This document shows positions 18,670 through 26,264 of a stretch of DNA of 64,000 bases, piece after piece. The position numbers and the translations under genes were made by a program. Source of the DNA: Sneathiellales bacterium. Lineage in GTDB: Bacteria; Pseudomonadota; Alphaproteobacteria; JANQFL01. A model generated the notes under the pieces. The model was not told where the DNA came from. It worked only from the letters and a program-made list of their open reading frames with translations, and searched no databases. The stretch covers positions 1 through 64,000 of the forward strand of contig JANQFL010000066.1 of NCBI GenBank assembly GCA_028277845.1. Direction: 5' to 3'. Positions within the stretch are counted from its first letter, which is position 1. Each line of letters starts with the position of its first letter.

Positions 18670-19266
18670 TCGGGCCGTTTCCGTATTGTTGCGCGGTAAC
18701 GCGCCATGGAAAACGTGCATTGGCCGCCGTGCGGCGGATGTCGGATTTTTTTACATATCCGCATCCCGGTTGCCGGGTGGGCGAAATCTCTATAACTTAT
18801 TGAAATATATTAGAAAATTACCGGACAACGTGATCCTGTAAAGCCGTTAACCATAGATCGGGCAAACGGCCGGAGTGCTGCGGCGCAATGTACGCTGTTT
18901 CCGTTTACTCCCCGGATATATCGGGATTGCAGGATTAAATCCTTGAAATCATTATTATAATACGCCGTAGCCTTGCGATTTGGCGGCCCGGCCGGATTCC
19001 GTCCGCCTGACAGGGCCCATTCCGAGTCGGGATTTTTTACACCTGATTGACGTTTTCGCGTTAACTTCTTACCGGAACAGCCGTAAGTGCTTGAAAAACA
19101 ACAGGTGGGATACAAATGGCGCGCTTCTTGCAGTGTAATTTCCCGTAGGCGTGTCATTTTGGTGGCCGCGGTTATAATATTGGCGTAAGTGGAGGCCCGT
19201 TGAACGAACCGCAATCCCGATCCCAGCAAGGCGGTTGTTCGGCGTACAGGGTCAAACGAGGTGGAT
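18670..19266. other. 597-bp intergenic region upstream of the PEP-CTERM gene
   Basis: No convincing ORF on either strand. The sequence is AT-richer than its surroundings and holds the sigma-54-type promoter at 19117-19132. TATAAT hexamers at 18956-18961 and 19173-19178 lack good -35 partners at proper spacing. The stretch 18700-19100 is long enough for upstream activator sites, as expected for sigma-54 control. Confidence 0.5.
19117..19132 (+). promoter_or_regulatory. sigma-54 (RpoN) -24/-12 promoter for the PEP-CTERM gene
   Basis: TGGCGCG, four bases, TTGCA. The invariant GG (19118-19119) and GC (19130-19131) are exactly 10 bases apart, and TGGC-N8-TTGC fits the RpoN consensus closely. Transcription would start near 19143, leaving a leader of about 120 bases before the ATG. 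PEP-CTERM genes in exosortase systems are known to depend on RpoN with the PrsK/PrsR pair, which fits the gene it serves. Confidence 0.75.
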
Positions 19267-20076
19267 ATGATTAGCAAGCTTGGCGGATTTGGTGTTTCCC
19301 TCGGCGGCATTGTCGCCGCTTTGACCTTGATGTCCGCGCCGGCGAACGCCGCGAACCTGAGCTGGGACATTCATTCCGGATCCGGCGGCGACCCCGCAAC
19401 GTGTATCGCCAACTGCAACAACTTCGGCAACGTATTGCGCTACACCGGCACGGGCGGCGCCCTGCTGGATACCAGTGCCTACAGCTTCCCGAATTCGGGC
19501 GGCGTGGCGACCGGGGCGGCGGAAGACGCCTACCTGGCCCGCTGGAGTTCCGGCGTCGGCGTCGTCAGCACCCAGGAAGACACCGGTAGCTGCGGCTACC
19601 CCTGCGTGGGCAGCCCTGAACATACCGTCAGCAACACCAATTGGAACGACTTCGTCTACTTCGACCTGCAGTCGGAAATGACCCTGACCCAGGTGGTCGT
19701 GACCGAGTGGGGCGATTCCAACGACTCCGATTTCACCGTCTGGATCGGCAACAATGCCATGGATCCGGCGGGCAAGACCGTGGCCGACCTGGATGCCAAC
19801 TTCACCCGTTTGGACGAACTGTCCAACACCGGCGTCAGCGGCAACACGCGAACCGTCAACTTCAGCGACCCGAACCTCAAGGGCCGTTACATGATCATCG
19901 GCGCGGCCGTGGACATTCACGAGGGCTATGTCGACCGCTTCAAGATCAAATCGATCTCGACGAAAACCAGCAACGGCGGCACCAGCGTGCCGGAGCCCGC
20001 AACCCTGGCATTGTTCGCGGCGGGCCTCGCCGGTATCGGCGTCATGCGCCGGCGGTCGAAGAAGGCCCAAGCCTAA
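19267..20076 (+). CDS. PEP-CTERM sorting-domain protein
   Basis: A 269-residue exported protein. Residues 1-29 form a signal peptide ending in SAPANA. The mature domain (30-240) is Ser/Gly/Asn-rich with four cysteines in short loops (DPATCIANCNN, DTGSCGYPCVG). The C-terminus carries the sorting signal VPEPATLALFAAGLAGIG followed by the basic tail RRRSKK. Such proteins are processed by an exosortase and usually placed in extracellular matrix or the envelope. GAGG at 19258-19261 sets the ATG at 19267. A sigma-54 promoter lies upstream, and a PrsT-like gene is convergent downstream. No exosortase gene is in the window, so the enzyme must be elsewhere. Confidence 0.9.
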   Translation: MISKLGGFGVSLGGIVAALTLMSAPANAANLSWDIHSGSGGDPATCIANCNNFGNVLRYTGTGGALLDTSAYSFPNSGGVATGAAEDAYLARWSSGVGVVSTQEDTGSCGYPCVGSPEHTVSNTNWNDFVYFDLQSEMTLTQVVVTEWGDSNDSDFTVWIGNNAMDPAGKTVADLDANFTRLDELSNTGVSGNTRTVNFSDPNLKGRYMIIGAAVDIHEGYVDRFKIKSISTKTSNGGTSVPEPATLALFAAGLAGIGVMRRRSKKAQA

Positions 20077-20112
20077 TCGCAGCACATAACGGACGGACTG
20101 CCGTCCGCAACA

Positions 20113-20141
20113 AAAAAGGCCCGATTGTCTCGGGCCTTTTT
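20113..20141. terminator. bidirectional terminator between the PEP-CTERM and PrsT-like genes
   Basis: Perfect 12-bp arms AAAAAGGCCCGA (20113-20124) and TCGGGCCTTTTT (20130-20141) with a 5-base loop. A-run and T-run at both sides allow termination of both convergent genes. Confidence 0.92.
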
Positions 20142-20156
20142 AATGCGCCGGTTCGG

Positions 20157-22967
20157 CTATCCGCCAAGCTTTTTCAGCAGTTGCTTGGCGTCCTTCTCTT
20201 CCGAGAAGGAGATGTTTTTGTTGGCGAACAGCCGCTTCAAAACCTTTCGCGCCTCGTCTTTCTTTCCGACTTTGGCCAGCGCCCGGGCAAGATGATATTT
20301 CGGGTCGGGTGCGGCCGGTGCCAGCTTGACGGCGCGCTGCAGCAATGAAATCGCTTCCGTTTCCTTGCCCCGCGCGTACAGGATGACACCCAGCGTATCC
20401 ATCACGCCCGCGTTGTTCGGCGCCAGCTCCAAGGCTTTTTCCGCGTGCAGCAGGGCAGCCGAATTCCGGTCCAGCCGGTGCAGCGTCCAGGCCAGGTTAT
20501 TGCGGGCGAGCGCATTGTTGGGAAACGATTCGACCACTGCCTCCAGATGGCCGTGGGCTTCCTGATACCGGTCTTTCGTCAGCAGCAGGTTGGCGTATTC
20601 CAGCCGCACGTTCCCGTCACCGGGCTGCCGCTGCAGCCAATCCTTCATCGTTGCCAAGGCGCCGTCCTGGTCCTTCGACAGCCACTTCGCACGGCTGAGC
20701 TGAATGACGAGCCGGCTATTGGCGCCGAAGGTCAAGGCCTTTTCGAAAGCGGCAATGGCCTGCTCGGGTCGGCCCTCGGCCAGCGCGACGGTCCCGTCCA
20801 GTTCGGCGACGGCGGGCACGTCGGGGTAGGTTTTGATCAGTTCGTCGACCTGTGCACGCGCAACGTCGATCTTGGCTTCGGACAGATTGAGGCGTGCCCG
20901 TTCCACCAGCGACTTGAAATGGGCCGGGTCGACTTCGAGCGCCCGCGCGATTTCGGATTCATAGCGCGCCATGTCGCCCAGATCCCGGTAGGCGGTGGCC
21001 AGGTAAAAATGCGAATCCGGTGTGTCCGGCAGGACGTCCACCAGCTTGCGGAACGTGGCCACGGCGTCGGCGGGTTTGCGTAACGCCAGTTGCGACCGTC
21101 CGACGACCTCCAGCAATCCCGGATTGCCGGGATAGTGATCGAGCACGTCCGATGCAATCGACAACGCCTTCTCCGGCCGGTTGATGCGGAACATGACCTG
21201 GCCGAACACGATACGCGGCTGTAGGGCGGTCGGGTACTTGAAGACGGCTTTCTCGAGATTGCCCACCGCGTCCTGAAAGCGGCCCATGGAAAGCTGTACC
21301 ATGGCCATGCGCAGCAGGGTCTGCAGCCGGTCGGGCCGCAGTTTCTGCGCCTTCTCGAAGTGTTGCAGCGCCCGTTCAAGTCGGCCCAGTTTCCGTTCCA
21401 GGTTGCCGAACGCCATGACGGCGGGCACGAAATTGTTGTCGAGCGTGATGGCTTCGTTCAAGGCTTCGCGGCTGCCGTTCAGGTCGTTCAGCGCCTGGCG
21501 GGCGATACCGATCAAGGTCGGCGGCAGGGGGTGCTGCGGCATCAGCATCTTGAGCTCGCGGGCGGCGGAGATTGCGTCGATGAATTCGCCCGACCGGTAG
21601 GCCGACAAATAGGATTTGATGCCCTGGGCCTGGGGTGTCGTGCGCCCTTCGAGGACATTCTCCAGATCCTCGAGACCATCCTCCGCGTTGCCCAGCGCGA
21701 TCTTGGTGATACCCAGCCGGGCGCGGTCGGCGGTGCCTTCCGGCCGTTTCTCGACCGCCTGGCCGATGAACCGGCGGGCCTCCTGCAAATCCCCGCCGGC
21801 CAGCGCCGCGGAACCCAGGAGGGACAACAGTCCGGCGTCATCGGGGATTTTGTCGGCCAGGGGGCGCAGCACTTCGTAGGCCTCGGGCGAACGGCCCAGT
21901 TTGATCAGAGCCGCGCCGTACAGCTTGCGGGACAAAATGTGGCCCGGGTTGGATTTGAGGAACCGCGCCATATGGCCGCGCGTGGCTTCATAGCCGCCGG
22001 TCGCGTAATGCGCACCCGCCGCCAGCAGCATGGCGACCTGGTTGTCGGGATCCAGACCCAGAACCTCTTCGCTATAGTGTTTGGCCAGGTCGAAGTTCTT
22101 TTCCTGGAACGCTGCCTGGGCGCGCAGCAGAACCCGCCCGGCGTCGTTGGGGTTGGGCAGAAACGCCTCGTCGAGATTGGCGACGGCGGCACTGAGCTTG
22201 TTCTGCGCCAGCAGGGCGCGGACCAGGGACATGCGCAGGGGGGCATTGTGTTCGTAGAGCTCGACGGCCTTGAGCAGGGCCGTCTCGGCCTCGGCGTAGT
22301 TCTTGCGCAGATAAAGCATGTCGCCCTGCAGGTGCAGGGCTTCGCGGCTGTTGGGATTGACGGCGAGCGCCTTGTTCAGGAACTCGTTGACCCGTTCGTA
22401 GTTCTTGTTGTTGCGCAGCGCACTCTGGCCCAGACCGGCGAGTGCCGGCACATAGTCCGGTTGGACTTGCAGGGCGTCCTTGAACGCCGTGTCCGCTTTG
22501 GAAAAATCCTTGAGGCCCATATAGGCCCGGCCGCGCAGAACATGGAAATAGGCCATCTGGCCGGCCGGCAGGGATTCGGGGTCGCCGATTTCCGTCAGCG
22601 CCTTGACGAAATCCCGTTTCAGGATCCACGTCAGTGCAAACGGCGCCTTCAGCTTCTTTTCATCGACACCCAGTTCACGGGCCCGCAACAGCGCGTTCTG
22701 CGCCGAGTCGCCGTCGCCGACATCCTCGGCGTGGATCGCGCCCATCAGGAAGTGCGCTTCCGCGCTGTCCGGGTCGTTTTGCAGGGCCGAGCGCAGCTCG
22801 ATTACGGCGGCCATCAGTTCGCCGCTTTGACGATAGGCGTTGGCCTTTTGCAGCGCTTCGATCGACGCGTTTTGATCCTCGCAGGCGGCGACACCGAATG
22901 CCAATACGACGGGTAAGAGCGTCCGGATGGGACGGAGCCTGCGGAGGAGGAGACGCAACGTCATCAT
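20157..22967 (-). CDS. prsT: PEP-CTERM system TPR-repeat lipoprotein (PrsT-like)
   Basis: A 936-residue protein. The N-terminal signal (RLRPIRTLLPVVLAFGVAAC) ends in a lipobox with Cys, so it is a lipoprotein. The rest is an almost unbroken array of tetratricopeptide repeats from about residue 40 to 910 (for example ALQNDPDSAEAHFLMGAIHA and ALELAPNNAGVMDTLGVILY). This size and layout match PrsT, a TPR protein that accompanies XrtA/PEP-CTERM exopolysaccharide systems. Two tandem ATGs at 22962-22967 were chosen for the start; a GTG at 23030 would add 21 residues before the signal. It probably scaffolds polysaccharide export or matrix assembly at the envelope. Confidence 0.85.
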   Translation of the reverse strand: MMTLRLLLRRLRPIRTLLPVVLAFGVAACEDQNASIEALQKANAYRQSGELMAAVIELRSALQNDPDSAEAHFLMGAIHAEDVGDGDSAQNALLRARELGVDEKKLKAPFALTWILKRDFVKALTEIGDPESLPAGQMAYFHVLRGRAYMGLKDFSKADTAFKDALQVQPDYVPALAGLGQSALRNNKNYERVNEFLNKALAVNPNSREALHLQGDMLYLRKNYAEAETALLKAVELYEHNAPLRMSLVRALLAQNKLSAAVANLDEAFLPNPNDAGRVLLRAQAAFQEKNFDLAKHYSEEVLGLDPDNQVAMLLAAGAHYATGGYEATRGHMARFLKSNPGHILSRKLYGAALIKLGRSPEAYEVLRPLADKIPDDAGLLSLLGSAALAGGDLQEARRFIGQAVEKRPEGTADRARLGITKIALGNAEDGLEDLENVLEGRTTPQAQGIKSYLSAYRSGEFIDAISAARELKMLMPQHPLPPTLIGIARQALNDLNGSREALNEAITLDNNFVPAVMAFGNLERKLGRLERALQHFEKAQKLRPDRLQTLLRMAMVQLSMGRFQDAVGNLEKAVFKYPTALQPRIVFGQVMFRINRPEKALSIASDVLDHYPGNPGLLEVVGRSQLALRKPADAVATFRKLVDVLPDTPDSHFYLATAYRDLGDMARYESEIARALEVDPAHFKSLVERARLNLSEAKIDVARAQVDELIKTYPDVPAVAELDGTVALAEGRPEQAIAAFEKALTFGANSRLVIQLSRAKWLSKDQDGALATMKDWLQRQPGDGNVRLEYANLLLTKDRYQEAHGHLEAVVESFPNNALARNNLAWTLHRLDRNSAALLHAEKALELAPNNAGVMDTLGVILYARGKETEAISLLQRAVKLAPAAPDPKYHLARALAKVGKKDEARKVLKRLFANKNISFSEEKDAKQLLKKLGG

Positions 22968-23117
22968 GAGAAGAACCCGAGTCCGATTGTAAGCAAGGCC
23001 GGAAATGCGAACATTTGCGGACCATAGCACGAAATTTTGGTTACTTTTTGTCTAACGGTACCGGATTGCTCACAATCGATTGACCGCCAGAACCGCCAAA
23101 TATGGCATTGGCTGGCG

Positions 23118-23564
23118 TTATATCGCCGGATCTATGATCAGTTGGTCGTTTTGCCTGCGCCGTTCGGCGTTCTTGATCAGCGTCGTGATCGTGATCGAAC
23201 GCAGCGTCGCCTGGGTCAGATCGTTGATTTCGTCGCGCACGTCCTGCAGCGCGCCGCCGATGTTGGTCGGCGGCACGTCGGACGCCTCTTCCAGATCCAG
23301 TTCGGGCTCCAATTCCTCGAACAGGGTGATGATATCCAGCAGCGTGGTGCGGTTGGCGTTGCCGCAAAACCGGTAGCCGCCGCCGGCGCCGCGCGCCGAC
23401 TGCACCAGGCCGCCGCGCACCAGACGGCGCATCACCTTGGCGAGATGATGGGTGGAAATGCCGTAGCGGTCGGCGATTTCGTTGGTCGAAAGCTGTTTGT
23501 CGGGGGCGCTGGCCAGTTCCAGCACGGCGTAGAGTGCGAAAACGGTCGATTTCTGCAGTTTCAT
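23118..23564 (-). CDS. Rrf2-family transcriptional regulator (BadM-like)
   Basis: A 148-residue winged-helix regulator. Visible are MKLQKSTVFALYAVLELAS, then LSTNEIADRYGISTHHLAKV (recognition helix) and RGAGGGYRF (wing). Only one cysteine follows, so the three-Cys iron-sulfur site of IscR/NsrR is absent. Rrf2 member BadM of Rhodopseudomonas palustris represses benzoyl-CoA reductase genes, and this gene stands next to the benzoyl-CoA cluster with a GNAT gene beside it. I infer the same role. The longer in-frame start at 23633 is rejected because MKLQKST is the family N-terminus. A palindrome lies upstream (23648-23671). Confidence 0.85.
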   Translation of the reverse strand: MKLQKSTVFALYAVLELASAPDKQLSTNEIADRYGISTHHLAKVMRRLVRGGLVQSARGAGGGYRFCGNANRTTLLDIITLFEELEPELDLEEASDVPPTNIGGALQDVRDEINDLTQATLRSITITTLIKNAERRRQNDQLIIDPAI

Positions 23565-23647
23565 GTCCGAATTCGTCTCTTCGTCACTCCCAAATCCCTG
23601 TTGTCGCGGCGAGGAAGGGGGGCTGGTGGCCAATAATGGTATTATCG

Positions 23648-23671
23648 ATCCTTAATATCGATTTTAAGGAT
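23648..23671. promoter_or_regulatory. palindromic operator candidate upstream of the Rrf2 gene
   Basis: Perfect 8-bp arms ATCCTTAA (23648-23655) and TTAAGGAT (23664-23671) flank 8 bases containing ATCGAT. It sits 84-107 bases upstream of the Rrf2 start in an AT-rich patch, a normal place for an autoregulatory site. A nearby ATTATCGAT (23641-23649) shares ATTATCG with the operator candidate in front of had. Confidence 0.45.
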
Positions 23672-23747
23672 TTTTGCACCTTGAGCAAGGATTTGGGCCG
23701 ATTTCCCGCTCCATGGAATGGCGCGCGCATCAACCGTGCGGGCCCGC

Positions 23748-24212
23748 TCAATCCAGTTGCTTCTCCAACTGGATATAGCTGCCGGCCGTCAGGCCCTGGC
23801 TGCGGAAGAAGGCCAGATTGAGGGTATCGCGCCGCGAGTGCATGGTACGCAGGGTGTTGATGCCGGCGGCCTTGAACCGGTTGCTGATGTCGTCCAACAG
23901 CATGCTGCCGATACCCTTTTCCCGGTATTCCGGCTCGACATTGATGGCGAACACCCAGCCGCAAGGCGGCGAACCGAATTCCCAGGCCCGGATTTCACCG
24001 ACGATGAAGCCGATGACCCGGCCTTCGGCCTTGGCGGTCAGGACGAAGCGGTCGGGCTGGTTGTTGGCCACGTAGCGGTTGAACACGTCGGTCCAGTAGT
24101 CCGGTTTGGCCAGGCCCGTATCCATTTCGTCGAGGCGGATCACCGTGTCGATGTCCGCCATTTCGGCGGGGCGGATGACGATGTTGTCGGGACTTTCTGC
24201 GGGCACGGCCAT
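23748..24212 (-). CDS. GNAT family N-acetyltransferase
   Basis: A 154-residue acetyltransferase of the GNAT fold. The N-terminal strand is IVIRPAEMADIDTVIRLDEM. Motif A is VFAINVEPEYREKGIGSMLL near residues 88-107 (acetyl-CoA pyrophosphate loop), and motif B is RTMHSRRDTLNLAFFRSQG. In R. palustris the GNAT enzyme BadL acetylates aminobenzoates and influences BadM control. The position of this gene next to a BadM-like regulator suggests an analogous role, but that is inference. It could equally acetylate a protein or an unrelated small amine. Confidence 0.82.
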   Translation of the reverse strand: MAVPAESPDNIVIRPAEMADIDTVIRLDEMDTGLAKPDYWTDVFNRYVANNQPDRFVLTAKAEGRVIGFIVGEIRAWEFGSPPCGWVFAINVEPEYREKGIGSMLLDDISNRFKAAGINTLRTMHSRRDTLNLAFFRSQGLTAGSYIQLEKQLD

Positions 24213-24433
24213 TCCCTATCGATACTGCGTTTGCGGTGACGGCACATTATACGCGTCATCCGGGAACGCCAAAGAAAATGCGGCCGGAGACACGTTCCAG
24301 GACTTTCGGCATGGCTTGGAACGCCTCTCCGGCCGTCGAGGGCAGTGTGAACGGACGTGCCCTTTACGCGGTACTCGTACGCTACGAAACGGGACCATGT
24401 GCGGCGACGCTTACGGGCCCCGAAACGGGGCCG

Positions 24434-24829
24434 TCACTCGGGGATGACCGCCGTGGCCTCCAGCTCTATCTTGCCCGGCTCGTCGAGCAGGGCGGACACG
24501 AACACCATGGTCATGGCGGGGAAGTGCTTGCCGATCTTCTCGCGCCAGATACCGCCGATCTCACGGCGTGCCGCCAGGTATTCCGGTTTGTCGGTGCAAT
24601 AGGCGGTCATGCGGCAGATGTGCTCGGGCTTGCCGCCGGCCTCGGCCAGCACGGCGATGATGTTGTCGAGCGCCTGGGCGAACTGCGGCGCGATGTCCTC
24701 GCTGTGGAACACCTGCTTTTCGTCCCAGCCCACCTGGCCGGCGACGAACACGATGCGTCCGGCCGGGACGGTGATGCCGTTGGAATAGCCGATGGGCGGA
24801 TCCCAGCTTTCGGGGTGTAATACGGTCAT
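24434..24829 (-). CDS. RidA/YjgF family protein
   Basis: A 131-residue RidA-superfamily protein (MTVLHPESWDPPIGYSNGIT, IVFVAGQVGWDEKQV, NIIAVLAEAGGKPEHICRMT, PAMTMVFVSALLDEPGKIEL, EATAVIPE). AGGAGG five bases before the ATG fixes the start. Canonical RidA hydrolyses 2-aminoacrylate-type enamines using an Arg in a C-terminal strand near R105; here that region reads FVSALLDEP, so canonical imine deaminase activity is doubtful. It is the last gene of the korAB operon, 47 bp after the ferritin-like gene. RidA relatives are found in aromatic degradation clusters, with uncertain function. Confidence 0.85.
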   Translation of the reverse strand: MTVLHPESWDPPIGYSNGITVPAGRIVFVAGQVGWDEKQVFHSEDIAPQFAQALDNIIAVLAEAGGKPEHICRMTAYCTDKPEYLAARREIGGIWREKIGKHFPAMTMVFVSALLDEPGKIELEATAVIPE

Positions 24830-24876
24830 GATACCTCCTGTTTTACGGACTGCTTCGCGGGCGGCGCACCGGGCCG

Positions 24877-25434
24877 TCAGTGGGCCACGGCGTCGTCGGG
24901 GTCTTCCGGAATGTGCGGATCGATGTCGGGATAGTCGGCCATCCACTTCTCGACCAGGCTGACATGTTCGCGTTCCTCGGCGGCGAATTCCTCCGCCAAC
25001 GCCCTGACGTCGTCGGGCGGCGACCCGGCCAGCAGGGTCTCGTAGAACGCCAGGGCCCGCTTCTCGTTGTGCAGGGCCAGTTTGAGGGCTTGCGGCGCGG
25101 TCATCAGATAATGGGCTTCCTCGACCGGCGTGACTTCGGGTGCTTCCGGATCGAGCCAGCGGTATTCCCACGGTGGCCGCCGGGTAACGCCGCGCTCGGC
25201 GCACATGGCGGCCAGCTTGTCGGCATGGATCTGTTCGATCCGGGCCATCTTGTCGAACACCTCGGCCGTTTGCGGATTGTTGTGGATCTCCATCTGGTCG
25301 GCCAGTTCGTGGTAGCGGTCCGCCGCTTCCGATTCCATGGCGTGGGCGTGGGCCAGCACGTCATCGGGCGAGGCGACGCCGGCGGCCAGCGCCTTGATGG
25401 GATCGTCGCCTTTGCTGCTGGGGCCCGGGCTCAT
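24877..25434 (-). CDS. ferritin-like/rubrerythrin-type diiron protein
   Basis: A 185-residue predominantly helical protein. Candidate diiron ligands are ESEAADRYHELADQ (first Glu), RIEQIHADKL (ExxH), HNEKRALAFYETLL (third Glu) and AAEEREHVSLVEKW (ExxH). This is the rubrerythrin-domain pattern without a rubredoxin Cys4 tail. The ATG overlaps the korB stop in ATGA, so it is translated with the oxidoreductase. I infer protection of the oxygen-sensitive 2-oxoacid oxidoreductase or ferredoxin system from peroxide or oxygen. The role is not established. Confidence 0.72.
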   Translation of the reverse strand: MSPGPSSKGDDPIKALAAGVASPDDVLAHAHAMESEAADRYHELADQMEIHNNPQTAEVFDKMARIEQIHADKLAAMCAERGVTRRPPWEYRWLDPEAPEVTPVEEAHYLMTAPQALKLALHNEKRALAFYETLLAGSPPDDVRALAEEFAAEEREHVSLVEKWMADYPDIDPHIPEDPDDAVAH

Positions 25435-26264
25435 ACCGCGAACTCCCTGTCGAACTGCTGCACGTCGGTCAGGTTGGCGTCGACCGGCGGCATGTACGGC
25501 GCGCGGTTGTCGTAGAACAGCACGCCGGTGTTGAAGCCGTCGTCGGTGGCCAGGCGCCGGGCGGCGCGGCCGCGGTCGTTGGTGGCTTCCACCGGGGCGG
25601 GATGGGTCTCGTGTTTCCAGTTGCGCTGTTCCGGACGGAACGTGACGCACGGGCTCAGCACTTCGACGAACGAGAAACCCGGATGCCGGATGGCTTCGGC
25701 GATCAGTTGGGCCGTGCCGTTGGGGTCGCCGGAAAACCCGCGGGCGATGAAGTTGGCGCCCGAGGCCAGGGCAACGACCAGCGGCATGAACGGCCGGATG
25801 CGGGTGCCGCCCGGCACCAGGCCGCTTTCCCAGTCGGGTTCGGTTGTCGGGCTCGGCTGGCCCTTGGTCATGCCGTACACCTGGTTGTCCATGACGATGT
25901 AGGTCATGTCCACGTTACGCCGGCAGGCGTGCAGGAAGTGGTTGCCGCCGATGGAATAGCCGTCGCCGTCGCCGCCGGTGACGATCACGGTCAGGTCGGG
26001 ACGCGAGACCTTGAGGCCGATGGCCAGCGGCAGGGCACGGCCGTGCACGCCGTGAAAGCCGTAGCAGTTGGTGTAGGCCGGGATGCGCGACGAGCAGCCG
26101 ATGCCGGACACCACGGCCACGTCTTCCGGCGGCGTCTGCAGTTCGGCCAGCGCCTTGGTGACGGATGAGAGGACCGAATAGTCGCCGCAACCGGGGCACC
26201 AGACGGGTTTGATATCGGACTTGAAGTCCTTGGCCGCGAAGGCCGGTGCAGATTCGGCGGTCAT
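25431..26264 (-). CDS. korB: 2-oxoglutarate:ferredoxin oxidoreductase, beta subunit
   Basis: A 277-residue thiamine-diphosphate subunit. The [4Fe-4S] and TPP elements are seen in [10 protein letters not shown] (CxxC), GIGCSSRIP, and [20 protein letters not shown] (GDG binding of TPP-Mg). It overlaps korA upstream (ATGA) and the ferritin-like gene downstream (ATGA). In Thauera-type benzoate degraders KorAB oxidises 2-oxoglutarate from the TCA cycle and reduces the ferredoxin that feeds benzoyl-CoA reductase. The placement opposite the bcr operon supports that here. Confidence 0.92.
   Translation of the reverse strand: MTAESAPAFAAKDFKSDIKPVWCPGCGDYSVLSSVTKALAELQTPPEDVAVVSGIGCSSRIPAYTNCYGFHGVHGRALPLAIGLKVSRPDLTVIVTGGDGDGYSIGGNHFLHACRRNVDMTYIVMDNQVYGMTKGQPSPTTEPDWESGLVPGGTRIRPFMPLVVALASGANFIARGFSGDPNGTAQLIAEAIRHPGFSFVEVLSPCVTFRPEQRNWKHETHPAPVEATNDRGRAARRLATDDGFNTGVLFYDNRAPYMPPVDANLTDVQQFDREFAV

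Noticed and set aside
24413-24433. GCCCCG/CGGGGC hairpin after the ridA stop as a terminator
   Set aside because: The stem is only 6 bp and no T-run follows on the minus strand, so I do not call it.
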